The notes below the pieces were generated by a model. It was not told the origin of the DNA and did not search any database. It worked only from the letters and a program-made list of their open reading frames with translations. A DNA stretch of 64,000 nt, taken from Pelagibacterales bacterium SAG-MED39. Its GTDB lineage: Bacteria > Pseudomonadota > Alphaproteobacteria > Pelagibacterales > Pelagibacteraceae. Shown piece after piece: positions 1-8,952 of this stretch. The translations under genes and the position numbers were made by a program. The stretch spans positions 1 through 64,000 of the forward strand of contig JACWEI010000001.1 in the NCBI GenBank assembly GCA_014653625.1, in the 5' to 3' direction. Each line of letters opens with the position of its first letter. Position 1 is the first letter of the stretch.

Positions 1-351
1 TTTTTTACCACTACCATTTACAATAGTACTATTATCTTTATCAACCTTAACTTTTTTACATGAACCAAGGTCATCAAGTTTAACATTCTCAAGCTTAATA
101 CCTAAGTCTTCAGAAATAACTTGGCCTCCTGTCAAAATTGCAATATCTTCAAGCATTGCTTTTCTTCTATCCCCAAATCCTGGAGCTTTCACAGCAACAA
201 CTTTTAGACCACCTCTTAATTTATTAACTACTAAAGTTGCTAAAGCTTCACCTTCAACATCCTCAGAAATTATCATTAGCGGTCTACCAGCTTGAACAAC
301 GGCCTCCAAAAGTGGAACCATTGGTTGTAAGTTTGTTAATTTTTTTTCATG
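1..351 (-). CDS. groEL: GroEL chaperonin, internal fragment (inverted piece)
   Basis: Reading the minus strand from about 351 down to 1 gives an uninterrupted GroEL middle segment ([10 protein letters not shown]..., [40 protein letters not shown], ending GSGKK). This is apical and intermediate domain sequence of the 60-kDa chaperonin. It has no start or stop codon and runs off the window at position 1. Its last 22 codons repeat the first codons of the plus-strand groEL piece that begins at 346. The two pieces are parts of one gene joined in inverted orientation, not two genes. Identity as GroEL is certain; the arrangement is probably not genomic. Confidence 0.9.
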
Positions 352-409
352 TAAAAAAGTTAAGGTTGATAAAGATAATAGTACTATTGTAAATGGTAGT
401 GGTAAAAAA
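1..409. repeat. Inverted repeat with 64-bp identical arms across groEL
   Basis: Positions 1-64 are the exact reverse complement of 346-409, with 281 bp between the arms. The left arm may continue outside the window. At the junction the two groEL strands share TTCATG (346-351), which is both Ser-Cys coding on the plus strand and the complement of the His-Glu codons on the minus strand. Joining of opposite strands of the same gene at a short microhomology is the known signature of multiple-displacement-amplification chimeras and of some assembly errors. Confidence 0.9.
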
Positions 410-1060
410 CCTGATATAGAAGCAAGATGCTCATCTATTAAACAACAAATTGATGAAACAACTTCTGATTACGATAAAGAAAAACTTCAAGAAAGATTAG
501 CTAAATTAGCAGGTGGTGTTGCTGTAATTAAAGTTGGAGGTGCTACTGAAGTTGAAGTTAAGGAAAGAAAAGATAGAGTTGAAGATGCATTAAATGCAAC
601 TAGAGCAGCTGTTGAAGAGGGGATTGTAACAGGTGGTGGATGTGCATTATTATATGCTGCTCAAGATCTTGAAAAAGTTAAAGCTAAAGGCGAGGATCAA
701 AAAGCAGGAGTGGATCTTGTAAAAAGAGCTTTAGAAGCCCCCATAAGACAAATTACTAAAAATGCTGGAGTAGATGGTTCAGTAGTGGTTGGTAAATTAT
801 TAGAACAAAATAAAAAATCTCATGGCTATGATGCGCAAAATGAAGAATATTGTGACATGTTTGCTAAAGGTATAATTGATCCTGTAAAAGTTGTTAGAAC
901 GGCTCTACAAGATGCAGCCTCTATTTCTGGATTATTAGTAACAACAGAAGCAATGATAGCTGACAAACCAGATGAAAAAGATGCTGGTGGTGCTCCTGCA
1001 ATGCCTGGAGGAATGGGCGGTATGGGTGGCATGGGAGGAATGGGTGGCATGGGAATGTAA
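346..1060 (+). CDS. groEL: GroEL chaperonin, 3' part
   Basis: The open frame enters the inverted junction at about 346 ([17 protein letters not shown]...) and ends at TAA 1060. The ORF track shows only the last 116 residues, but the same frame reads through [45 protein letters not shown], which is canonical GroEL, followed by the equatorial domain ([11 protein letters not shown]). The protein ends in the glycine/methionine tail [11 protein letters not shown] typical of bacterial GroEL, which projects into the folding cavity. About 238 codons are present of the usual roughly 545. The first half is missing or inverted because of the junction at 346. A hairpin terminator follows 30 bp downstream. 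Confidence 0.93.
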
Positions 1061-1090
1061 ACCCTGTAATTTTAAAATATAAAAATTCTA

Positions 1091-1120
1091 AAAGGCCATT
1101 TTTTGATGGCCTTTTTTTTT
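1091..1120 (+). terminator. Rho-independent terminator of groEL
   Basis: AAAGGCCAT and ATGGCCTTT form a perfect 9-bp stem around a short T-rich loop, followed by a run of T. It lies 30 bp after the groEL stop and before the small ORF at 1141. This is the clearest intrinsic terminator in the window. Confidence 0.88.
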
Positions 1121-1140
1121 GTAAGTATTAAATTGATGCT

Positions 1141-1254
1141 ATGTCTAAGCGATATAGTGGTAAATCTTTTAAAGACTCAAGTGTAAGTAAAAGAGCAAAA
1201 TTGACCTTAAAAGAAAAGAGAAGGTTAAAAAGAGAAAAATCTAAAAAATCTTAA
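1141..1254 (+). CDS. Small highly basic protein, 37 aa
   Basis: This ORF is too short for the supplied track: ATG at 1141 and TAA at 1252-1254, encoding MSKRYSGKSFKD... and ending RRLKREKSKKS. About 40% of residues are Lys or Arg, with a serine-rich N-terminus. It sits alone between the groEL terminator and the convergent helicase gene, whose stop it overlaps by 4 bp (shared TTAA), the same arrangement real convergent genes use elsewhere here. No strong Shine-Dalgarno precedes it. It could be a nucleic-acid-binding or ribosome-associated micro-protein, but I do not recognise a family and chance cannot be excluded. Confidence 0.42.
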   Translation: MSKRYSGKSFKDSSVSKRAKLTLKEKRRLKREKSKKS

Positions 1255-2735
1255 AATTTTCTTCTCTTCTTATTATGCTTTTTAAACGTAAACTGTTTAG
1301 GTCTATTTTTTCTACTTTTAAATTTCTTTTTTCCCTTAAAATCAAAACTTTTTTTTCCCCCATCTGAATTTGAAATTTCTGAGGGTATTTTTTCAAAATA
1401 CTTAGGGTTATTAGTAAATCCTGATGGTTTTGTATGTTTCTTTTTAAAAAATTTTTTCTTTACTTTAAAACCAAAATCTTTTTTTTCATTAATACTCCCT
1501 CTTTTGTCTTCTGTTCCTTTTACATAAAATTTTTTTTTATATTTGAAATTTAATTTTTTCTTTTCTCTAAATTTTCTTTTTTTTTTGTAGGGTCCATCTC
1601 CTCTTCTCTTATTTTTTAAGTTTCTTCTTAGATCATTTTGTACTAGTTTAAAATTTGGGTCTATTAACTTATTGATAGAATTCCACATTGATCTGTCATC
1701 TGAAGTTATAAAAGTTAAAGCGGATCCCTCTGATCCAGCTCTAGCAGTTCTTCCAATCCTATGTATATAATCCTCCGGAACTTGTGGTAAGTCATAATTA
1801 ATTACATGTTGAATTAATGGAATATCGAGACCTCTTGCGGCTACATCTGTTGCAATTAAAATTCTTTTCAAACCTTTTCTAAAAGAGTTTATAACACGAT
1901 CCCTTTTACTTTGACGAAGGTCCCCATGAATTGCGTCTGCGGAATGCCCTTCTTCTTTAAGACGCTTAACCATCTTGTCTGCACTTCTTTTAGTTTTAAC
2001 AAAAACCAAGATTGATCCTTTTCTTGCTAAAAATTGATCAATTAATTCATCATATTTATTTTCTTTGAAAACTTGAAGCGTTTCCTGTTTAATTTTTTTA
2101 ATTGGAACTGAAATAGCACCAGTAGATATTCTCTCAGGTTTATTTAAATATTTTTCTGAAATTTTTAAAATATTTTGAGGTAGAGTTGCTGAAAATAATA
2201 ATGTTTGATGATTTTTCGGTACAAATTTTAAAACCATTTCAATTTGTGGAGTAAAGCCCATATCAAGCATTCTGTCAGTTTCATCTAAAACTAAATACTT
2301 TGTTGCTGTTAAGTTTAAACTTTTTCTCTTTAAGTGATCATTAATTCTACCAGGTGTACCAACTATAATTCTAGACCTATTACCCAGTTGTCTAAGTTGC
2401 TTTTGCATAGACTCACCACCAATTAATAAAGCTGTTCTGATATTGATTTTATCACTAATAATACTTTTAATTGCTTCCATTACTTGTGAGGCTAATTCTC
2501 TTGTTGGGCACATCACTAACGCAAAAGCATTTTTGTCTAAAATTAATTTATTAATTAGAGGTATACTGAAAGCTAATGTTTTGCCTGTACCCGTTTGTGC
2601 AGTACCTAGAATATCTTTGCCTTCTAATGCAACTGGAATAGCCATGCCTTGAATGGGTGTTGGTTTAATAAAATTCATTTTAGATAAAGAATTTTTTAAT
2701 GAGTCCTCTATTTTTATTGATCTAAAATCTTCCAT
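1251..2735 (-). CDS. DEAD-box ATP-dependent RNA helicase (RhlE-like)
   Basis: Superfamily 2 RNA helicase that unwinds structured RNA using ATP, probably in ribosome assembly or mRNA turnover. Two RecA-like domains fill residues 1-370: Q motif (PTPIQ), Walker A (AQTGTGKT), PTRELA, TPGR, a motif II reading LDETD instead of DEAD, SAT, ARGLD and HRIGRTAR. The last 120 residues are an extreme Lys/Arg/Phe-rich tail, presumably disordered and RNA-binding. Length (494) is normal for RhlE-type proteins with tails. It is transcribed divergently from typA. The family call is firm, but which of RhlE, DbpA or CsdA it matches is uncertain because the tail is lineage-specific. Confidence 0.9.
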   Translation of the reverse strand: MEDFRSIKIEDSLKNSLSKMNFIKPTPIQGMAIPVALEGKDILGTAQTGTGKTLAFSIPLINKLILDKNAFALVMCPTRELASQVMEAIKSIISDKINIRTALLIGGESMQKQLRQLGNRSRIIVGTPGRINDHLKRKSLNLTATKYLVLDETDRMLDMGFTPQIEMVLKFVPKNHQTLLFSATLPQNILKISEKYLNKPERISTGAISVPIKKIKQETLQVFKENKYDELIDQFLARKGSILVFVKTKRSADKMVKRLKEEGHSADAIHGDLRQSKRDRVINSFRKGLKRILIATDVAARGLDIPLIQHVINYDLPQVPEDYIHRIGRTARAGSEGSALTFITSDDRSMWNSINKLIDPNFKLVQNDLRRNLKNKRRGDGPYKKKRKFREKKKLNFKYKKKFYVKGTEDKRGSINEKKDFGFKVKKKFFKKKHTKPSGFTNNPKYFEKIPSEISNSDGGKKSFDFKGKKKFKSRKNRPKQFTFKKHNKKRRKF

Positions 2736-2925
2736 TTGATGGTTAAAAAATATATTTTGAAATTTAATTCTTGATTATTTATTGCCTTTAATTTTATTGC
2801 GATATCTATATGTTTTTAAAACAATCACAAGAAATGAATTTTTTATAAAACCTTATTTATCTTATAAATACTGACTTTTTTTTAAGTTTTCAAATCAAAG
2901 AATTAATGTATAAGAGCCACAAATT

Positions 2926-4752
2926 ATGAGTAACAATATCAGAAACATCACTATCATTGCTCACGTTGACCACGGGAAAACTACTTTAATTGATAATCTA
3001 ATGAAACAAAGTGGATCATTTAGAGAAAATGAAATTATTGATGAAAGATTAATGGACTCGGGTGAACTTGAGAAAGAAAGAGGAATTACAATCTTAGCAA
3101 AACCAGCCTCAATTAATTGGAAAGATTCTAGGGTTAATATTATCGACACTCCAGGTCACAGAGATTTTGCAGCAGAAGTTGAAAGAGTATTGGGTATGGC
3201 TGATGGAGCTTTGTTGCTAATTGACTCAGCTGAAGGTGTAATGCCTCAAACAAAATTTGTATTATCAAAAGCTTTAAAACAAGGTTTAAAACCAATTGTT
3301 GTAATTAACAAACTTGATAAGTCAGATCAAAGAGCTGATGAGGTATTGGATGAAACATTTGATTTATTCGTAAGTTTAGATGCAAATGAAGAACAATTAG
3401 ATTTCCCAGTTTTATATGCTAGTGGAAGATCTGGGTGGGCTGATAAGGAAGTAGAAGGTCCAAGACAAAATTTAAATCCTCTTTTAGATCAAATAATTGA
3501 ACATGTTAAACCTGCAGAATTGGATAAAACAAAACCTTTTGCAATGTTGTCAACACTCCTTTATGCAGATAGTTTTTTAGGGAGAAGTTTGGTGGGAAGA
3601 ATTACTCAAGGAACTGCCAAAGCTAATCAAGCTATAAAGGCAATAAATTTAAAAGGTGAAAAGGTTGATGAAGGTAGGCTTACAAAAATTTTTAGATATG
3701 AAGGAACAAAAAAAGTTCCTATTGAGGTTGGAGAGGCAGGAGATATTGTAGTTGTTGCAGGTTTAGAAAAAGCAAGTGTCGCAGATACAATATGTGATTT
3801 AGAGGTTAATGAGCCAATTACTGCTACTCCTATTGATCCTCCTACTATGTCTATTACTATTACAGTTAATACATCTCCTTTGGCTGGCACTGAAGGCAAG
3901 AAACTTACCAGTACACAAATTAGAGAAAGATTAATCACAGAAGCACAGAACAATGTTGGAATTACATTCTCAGAAAATGATGGAAATGATTCTTTTGTAG
4001 TAAGTGGTAGAGGAGAATTAATGTTAGAAATATTGTTAACTCAGATGAGAAGAGAAGGTTTTGAAATGACAGTTAGCCCACCAAAAGTTTTATACAGAAA
4101 AGATAATGATGGAAAAAAACTTGAGCCTATTGAAGAAATTACTATGGATCTTGATGAAGAGTATTCTTCAAAAATAATTGACTCAATGAATAGAAGAAAG
4201 GGTAAATTAATTGAATTAAAAGATACAGGAAAAGATAAAAAGCGATTAATATTCCATGCTCCTACAAGAGGTTTGATGGGTTATACAAGTCGATTTCTTA
4301 CTCTTACAAAGGGAAACGGTGTTATTAATAGAATCTTTCATGATTATGGTAAATTTGAAGGTGAAATGGAAGGTAGAAGAAATGGTGCTTTAATTTCGAT
4401 GGAACAAGGAAAAGCTGTTGCGTTTGCAATATTTAATTTACAGGCTAGAGGTGAAATGTTTGTAACACATAACGATCCGGTTTATCCAGGTATGATTGTT
4501 GGATTATCACCAAAACCAGGAGATATGATAATTAATGTTATGAAAGGTAAAAAACTAACTAACATGAGAACTCAAGGTACAGATGAAAATGTAATTCTTA
4601 CTCCTGTTAGAAAAATGTCGATAGCTGAACAATTAAGTATGTTAAATACAGATGAAGCTTTAGAGATTACTCCAGAGTCGTGCAGATTAAGAAAAGCTAT
4701 TCTTGACCCACATGAGAGAAAAAGAAGTGAAAAATCTAGCTCAGCAGCTTAA
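2926..4752 (+). CDS. typA: Translational GTPase TypA/BipA
   Basis: Ribosome-associated GTPase of the EF-G superfamily that helps 50S assembly and stress adaptation. The G domain occupies about residues 1-200, with AHVDHGKTT (G1), the switch II motif DTPGH and NKLD (G4). Domain II, EF-G-like domains and the TypA-specific C-terminal region follow (GELMLEILLTQMRREGFEM, PTRGLMGYTSRFLT). At 608 aa it is full length. ATG 2926 begins MSNNIRNITIIAHVDHG as in other TypA proteins. Its stop codon overlaps the convergent YczE-like gene by 4 bp (TTAA), with no terminator hairpin between them. Confidence 0.97.
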   Translation: MSNNIRNITIIAHVDHGKTTLIDNLMKQSGSFRENEIIDERLMDSGELEKERGITILAKPASINWKDSRVNIIDTPGHRDFAAEVERVLGMADGALLLIDSAEGVMPQTKFVLSKALKQGLKPIVVINKLDKSDQRADEVLDETFDLFVSLDANEEQLDFPVLYASGRSGWADKEVEGPRQNLNPLLDQIIEHVKPAELDKTKPFAMLSTLLYADSFLGRSLVGRITQGTAKANQAIKAINLKGEKVDEGRLTKIFRYEGTKKVPIEVGEAGDIVVVAGLEKASVADTICDLEVNEPITATPIDPPTMSITITVNTSPLAGTEGKKLTSTQIRERLITEAQNNVGITFSENDGNDSFVVSGRGELMLEILLTQMRREGFEMTVSPPKVLYRKDNDGKKLEPIEEITMDLDEEYSSKIIDSMNRRKGKLIELKDTGKDKKRLIFHAPTRGLMGYTSRFLTLTKGNGVINRIFHDYGKFEGEMEGRRNGALISMEQGKAVAFAIFNLQARGEMFVTHNDPVYPGMIVGLSPKPGDMIINVMKGKKLTNMRTQGTDENVILTPVRKMSIAEQLSMLNTDEALEITPESCRLRKAILDPHERKRSEKSSSAA

Positions 4753-5396
4753 TCAAAAATTTTATCAGTTAAATAAAGTCCCAATGCAACACAGGGTCCT
4801 ATGCCAAAAGCAAATAACAAAGTGCCAACTCCAACAATTCCACCTAAATACCAACCAACACAGACAACTGTAATTTCTAGAGTTGCTCTTACCGCTGCTA
4901 TTGGTAAATTTGTTACTTTTTGTAATCCTATCATCAAACCATCCCTTGGACCTGCTCCTAAATTAGAAACTAAATAAATACCCCCACCTATCCCAACCAT
5001 CATTACAGAAATAACTGCTAAAATTAATTGATGAAGATAAGTAGATGGAGTTGGTACAAATTTTATACAAAGATCAATCATAAATGCAATTATTAAAGCA
5101 TTAAATATAGTTCCTAAACCAGGTTTTTGACCAAGGGGAATCCATAAGGTTAAAACTGCTATACTAATTAAAAGAGTAATAGTCCCAATACTCAAATTTA
5201 CATTTAGAGAAATACCTTGAGCTAAAATACTCCAAGGAGAAGCTCCAGTAAAAGAGACAATTAATAAACCCTCTCCTAAACCAAATAATGCTAAACCAAT
5301 ACATAAAAAAAAGAATGTAGAAAATTTAGGCCTAAAATTATAAGGCTTTTCAGAGCTCCAATTTACTTTTGGTATATTCTTTATTTTTAAAAACAT
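4749..5396 (-). CDS. YczE/YyaS/YitT-family membrane protein
   Basis: Polytopic inner-membrane protein of 215 aa with about five or six hydrophobic segments. It contains the glycine-rich, repeated signatures of the YczE group: GASPWSILAQGIS in the first half and GAGPRDGLMIGLQK in the second half, suggesting an internal duplication. Members are poorly characterised and are thought to be transporters or accessory membrane proteins; no substrate can be inferred here. It is convergent with typA and divergent from the DUF6134-like gene, with about 50 bp between the divergent starts. Family assignment is from motif memory. Confidence 0.75.
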   Translation of the reverse strand: MFLKIKNIPKVNWSSEKPYNFRPKFSTFFFLCIGLALFGLGEGLLIVSFTGASPWSILAQGISLNVNLSIGTITLLISIAVLTLWIPLGQKPGLGTIFNALIIAFMIDLCIKFVPTPSTYLHQLILAVISVMMVGIGGGIYLVSNLGAGPRDGLMIGLQKVTNLPIAAVRATLEITVVCVGWYLGGIVGVGTLLFAFGIGPCVALGLYLTDKIFD

Positions 5397-5448
5397 TTTT
5401 TGATAAATTACTTCTATTATAGAAAAAGTCTATTATTGTAATTATCAA

Positions 5449-6126
5449 ATGAAAAAATTTTTAGTCCTTATAATCATATTATTCTCCACAAATGTTATTG
5501 CTCATATGGATCACTACAAAAAATACAATAAAATTGAAATGGATATTTTTAGAAATGGAGAATTAATAGGGTATAATTATTATTTCTTCACAAGAAAAGG
5601 TGATGAAACAAAGGTTACTAATCAAATAAAGTTTTCTGTAAAAATTTTAGGAGCTACAATTTTTCAAGTGGAGGGATATGGTGAAGAAAAGTATCTAAAA
5701 GATCAATTAATTTCTTATTACTCAAAAACTTTACAAAATGATAAAGAAAAATTTGTAAATTTAGTTTTTAATAAAGATAAAAATAAATTTAATATAAAGG
5801 GCTCTTCTTATTCAGGTGAAGCATCTATTGATAATGTTATAGGTAATTGGTGGAGCCATAAAATTTTGCAGACTGATAGTCAAGTTAGTCCAATTTCTGG
5901 AAGTATAAAAAAACAAGTTGTTACTTTTATAGGTAAAGAAAAAATTGAACAATACGGAAAAACCTTTGAAGTTGATCATTTTAAAATAAATTCTGAAGAT
6001 ATGTCTCTACCAAAAGATAAACGTCTAGATTTTGATATTTGGTTCGATAAAAAAAATTCTACAATTATTAGAGTTTCGTATTCAAGAATGGGTGATTGGG
6101 AATATCGTCTTAAGAATTTTGAATAA
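5449..6126 (+). CDS. Secreted protein, DUF6134-like
   Basis: 225-aa protein with a typical Sec signal peptide (MKKFLVLIIILFSTNVIAHMD; likely cleavage after IA). The mature part is beta-rich and resembles DUF6134 lipocalin-like envelope proteins: an opening strand region (MDIFRNGELIGYNYYFF), a central NWWSHKILQ motif and a C-terminal DIWFDKKNSTIIRVSYSRMGDWEYRL. No catalytic residues are evident. It is probably periplasmic. Function is unknown; the domain call is moderately confident. It ends 5 bp before the convergent pmbA stop. Confidence 0.65.
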   Translation: MKKFLVLIIILFSTNVIAHMDHYKKYNKIEMDIFRNGELIGYNYYFFTRKGDETKVTNQIKFSVKILGATIFQVEGYGEEKYLKDQLISYYSKTLQNDKEKFVNLVFNKDKNKFNIKGSSYSGEASIDNVIGNWWSHKILQTDSQVSPISGSIKKQVVTFIGKEKIEQYGKTFEVDHFKINSEDMSLPKDKRLDFDIWFDKKNSTIIRVSYSRMGDWEYRLKNFE

Positions 6127-6131
6127 ATCTA

Positions 6132-7448
6132 TTATTTGCCTGCAACAACCATGCCTTCAATCATCATGGTTGGTGAATTGGTTGAATATTTAAATTCCAA
6201 ATCATTTGCCAAAGTTATATTTTGAAACATGTCTTTAAAATTTCCAGCTATAGTAATTTCATTAATAGGATATTTGAATTCACCATTTTCCACTAAAAAG
6301 CCAGTTGCTCCTACAGAATAATCCCCAGTTATAATGTTACTTCCATGACCAATGGTTTCTGTGATGTAAAGACATTTTGAATGACAATTTAAAAGATTTT
6401 TAAAAGACATCTCTCCGTTATCAAAATAAAGATTGCTGGTTCCCCCGCACCTTCCATTTGACTTAAGATTTAGCTTTTTTCCATTGTAGGTATCTACCAA
6501 ATAATGCTTTAAAATACCCTCCTCTACTAATTTTAAGGTTTCTGTAATAACCCCCTCGGAGTCAAAGCTCTTAGATCCTAAACCTTTTATAATATCAGGT
6601 TTATCAAAAATATTAATTGAGTCTGAAAATATTTTTTGGTTGATCTTATCTTTTAAAAATGAAGTTCCCCTCGAAATAGAAGAAGACAATATTGCACTTG
6701 TAAAGGCACTTAACATTCCTTTGGCAATTCTTTTATCAAAAATTATAGCAATCTTTTCACTACCAATTTTTTTTGGACTTAATTTTCTAATAGTATTCTC
6801 AGAAGCTGCTTTTCCTAATTCCTCTGCACTTTTTATGTCATCTAGGTGACATTTAAGAGTATATTCATAATCTCTCTCCATACTTTTATCGTCTTTAGCA
6901 ACCGTTACACTGGATGCTACAAACGATGAAGTTTTAAAGCCTTTACAAAAACCGTCACTATTAGCTAAAATGAAATTTGATTTATCTTCAGTGAAACTAG
7001 ACTCAGTATTTACTATTTTTTTGTCAATTGAAGCATAATCTTCTAATCTTGTTAAATATTCTATTTTACCATCATTCTCTATGTGATTATCGTCATATAG
7101 ATTTAAGTCTTTAACTTCTTTTGCAAGTAAATCTTTATCGGGAAGTGAATTAAATTCATCTGCTGGAGTATTTTTTGTAGTTTCAATGCATTTTTCAATT
7201 AATATATTTAAGTTATCTTTTAATAAATTTGATGAAGATATAGATGATTTTTTCTTTCCTATATAAGTAGTAATATCAATACTTAAGTTATCTGATCTGT
7301 TAGATTCATCTAGCTTTTTTTTTCTAAAATTTACAGTCTCAGAAATAGAGCTACCTACATTTACCTCAACACCTGTAGCCCCAAATTTTTTTGCAAGATC
7401 TAAGCAGTAAGAGGCTTTTTTTTCTAAATATTCTTGATCTTTAACCAT
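6132..7448 (-). CDS. pmbA: TldD/PmbA-family metalloprotease subunit PmbA (TldE)
   Basis: PmbA (TldE) pairs with TldD to form a heterodimeric zinc protease that trims unfolded peptides and, in other bacteria, matures RiPPs or degrades CcdA. The protein has the family fold (SSFVASSVTVAKDD, RRxG-type TSNLYFDNGEMS, NIITGDYSVGATGFLVENG, GNFKDMF) but no HExxH motif, as expected for the non-catalytic partner. At 438 aa it is full length. It begins directly after the tldD stop codon with no gap, so the two are translated as one unit. No RiPP precursor or CcdA partner is visible nearby, so a general proteolytic role is more likely. Confidence 0.9.
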   Translation of the reverse strand: MVKDQEYLEKKASYCLDLAKKFGATGVEVNVGSSISETVNFRKKKLDESNRSDNLSIDITTYIGKKKSSISSSNLLKDNLNILIEKCIETTKNTPADEFNSLPDKDLLAKEVKDLNLYDDNHIENDGKIEYLTRLEDYASIDKKIVNTESSFTEDKSNFILANSDGFCKGFKTSSFVASSVTVAKDDKSMERDYEYTLKCHLDDIKSAEELGKAASENTIRKLSPKKIGSEKIAIIFDKRIAKGMLSAFTSAILSSSISRGTSFLKDKINQKIFSDSINIFDKPDIIKGLGSKSFDSEGVITETLKLVEEGILKHYLVDTYNGKKLNLKSNGRCGGTSNLYFDNGEMSFKNLLNCHSKCLYITETIGHGSNIITGDYSVGATGFLVENGEFKYPINEITIAGNFKDMFQNITLANDLEFKYSTNSPTMMIEGMVVAGK

Positions 7449-8861
7449 TTATAATTTCGTACCACCAACTGTCATCTTATTAATTAATATTGAGGGTTGA
7501 GCAACTCCAACTGGAACTCCCTGGCCAGCTTTTCCACAAGTTCCAATACCAGGGTCTATCATCATATCATTACCTACCATTGAAACTTCTTTTAAAATTG
7601 AAGGACCATCTCCAATTAAAGTTGCACCTTTAATGGGTGAACCAATTTTACCATTAATTATTTCATACGCCTCAGTACAATTGAATACAAATTTTCCTGA
7701 TGTAATATCAACTTGACCACCACCAAAGCTAACTGCAAAAATACCTTTATCTACAGATTTGATCATTTCATCTTGAGTTTGCTTACCGCTTAACATCATA
7801 GTATTTCTCATTCTAGGCAAAACAATGTGTCGGAAATTTTCTCTTCTACCACTACCAGTGGATCTAGTTTTCATCAAACGTGCATTTAGTCTATCCTGCA
7901 TAAAGTTTTTTAAAATTCCATTCTCAATTAATACTGTTTTTTCTGTAGGTGTACCTTCATCATCGATCGTAAGACTTCCTCTTCTATTATCTAAGGTTCC
8001 ATCATCAACAATTGTTACTCCTTCACTTGCAACTTTTTGGCCCATCAAATTATGGAAAGCAGAAGTTTTTTTTCTATTAAAATCACCTTCTAAACCATGC
8101 CCAATTGCCTCATGAATTAAAATTGCAGGCCATCCTGGGCCAAGTACAACCTTCATCTCACCAGCTGGCGCTGGTTTGCTCTCCAAATTTACAGAAGCTA
8201 TTCTTAAAGCTTCATCACAAACGTTTTTCCAGTTGTCTTCTTTGAGGTAGGTTTCATAAGACTGTCTTCCACCAATCCCATAAACACCAGTTTCTTTTCT
8301 TCCTTTTTTCTCAAGCATTACAGATACATTGAATCTTACTAAAGGACGAACATCTGTTAGAGTTTCACCACCTGATCTAATTATTTCTATAGATTTTTGT
8401 TCTCCACTAAAATTACTAGTCACCTGCTTAACGTCACTATTTTTAGACCTAAGATATTCATTTACTTTATTCAGAATTTCAATTTTTTTATTAAGTGTTT
8501 TTTGTTCTATTGGATTAATATTCTCATAATACTTTTTATTAGATTTAGGAATTAAGTAATTGTAGTTACCTTTTGAGGATTTAAGTGTTGATTTTAGGTT
8601 GTCCGAAGATTGTTTTAATGAATTTTTAGATATTTCATTTGAATGGGAATACGCAACTACTTCACCCGATACAGCTCTAAATCCAAAACCTAAATCTGAA
8701 TTATAATTAGAATTTTTTATTTTGTTATCATCTAGTAATATGGACTCTGATTTAGAATTTTCTAGATATAATTCTCCATCGTCACATTTTTTTAATGTAT
8801 CAGAGATTATGTTGTCCGCTTCATTTCTAGATAAATCTGAATTTTTGAAGAAATCACTCAT
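7449..8861 (-). CDS. tldD: Metalloprotease TldD
   Basis: Catalytic half of the TldD/TldE protease. The zinc site HEAIGH (residues about 250-255) lies in LIHEAIGHGLEGD, and the C-terminal GIGTCGKAGQGVPVG supplies the conserved cysteine region. The ORF track starts at a TTG (8870); I prefer ATG 8861 (MSDFFKNSDLS), giving 470 aa. It is the first gene of the tldD-pmbA operon and is divergent from the DUF393 gene across about 90 bp that must hold both promoters. The conserved motifs make the assignment secure. Confidence 0.93.
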   Translation of the reverse strand: MSDFFKNSDLSRNEADNIISDTLKKCDDGELYLENSKSESILLDDNKIKNSNYNSDLGFGFRAVSGEVVAYSHSNEISKNSLKQSSDNLKSTLKSSKGNYNYLIPKSNKKYYENINPIEQKTLNKKIEILNKVNEYLRSKNSDVKQVTSNFSGEQKSIEIIRSGGETLTDVRPLVRFNVSVMLEKKGRKETGVYGIGGRQSYETYLKEDNWKNVCDEALRIASVNLESKPAPAGEMKVVLGPGWPAILIHEAIGHGLEGDFNRKKTSAFHNLMGQKVASEGVTIVDDGTLDNRRGSLTIDDEGTPTEKTVLIENGILKNFMQDRLNARLMKTRSTGSGRRENFRHIVLPRMRNTMMLSGKQTQDEMIKSVDKGIFAVSFGGGQVDITSGKFVFNCTEAYEIINGKIGSPIKGATLIGDGPSILKEVSMVGNDMMIDPGIGTCGKAGQGVPVGVAQPSILINKMTVGGTKL

Positions 8862-8952
8862 TACCCTCAATACATAGGATGTTTAGGATAATTTTCAATA
8901 AGTGTATTTTACGCATGTACATAACTTTAGTTAATTAGTAATTATTATAATT

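Noticed and set aside
1-351. A second, minus-strand groEL gene
   Set aside because: The fragment has no ends and its last 64 bp duplicate the plus-strand piece; the two segments together cover consecutive parts of one GroEL.
826-1050. 74-aa minus-strand ORF ([12 protein letters not shown]...)
   Set aside because: It is the antisense of the GroEL Gly/Met tail, a composition shadow.
2736-2925. tRNA or small RNA in the rhlE-typA spacer
   Set aside because: No cloverleaf, GC-rich stem or terminator; it is probably just two divergent promoters in AT-rich DNA.
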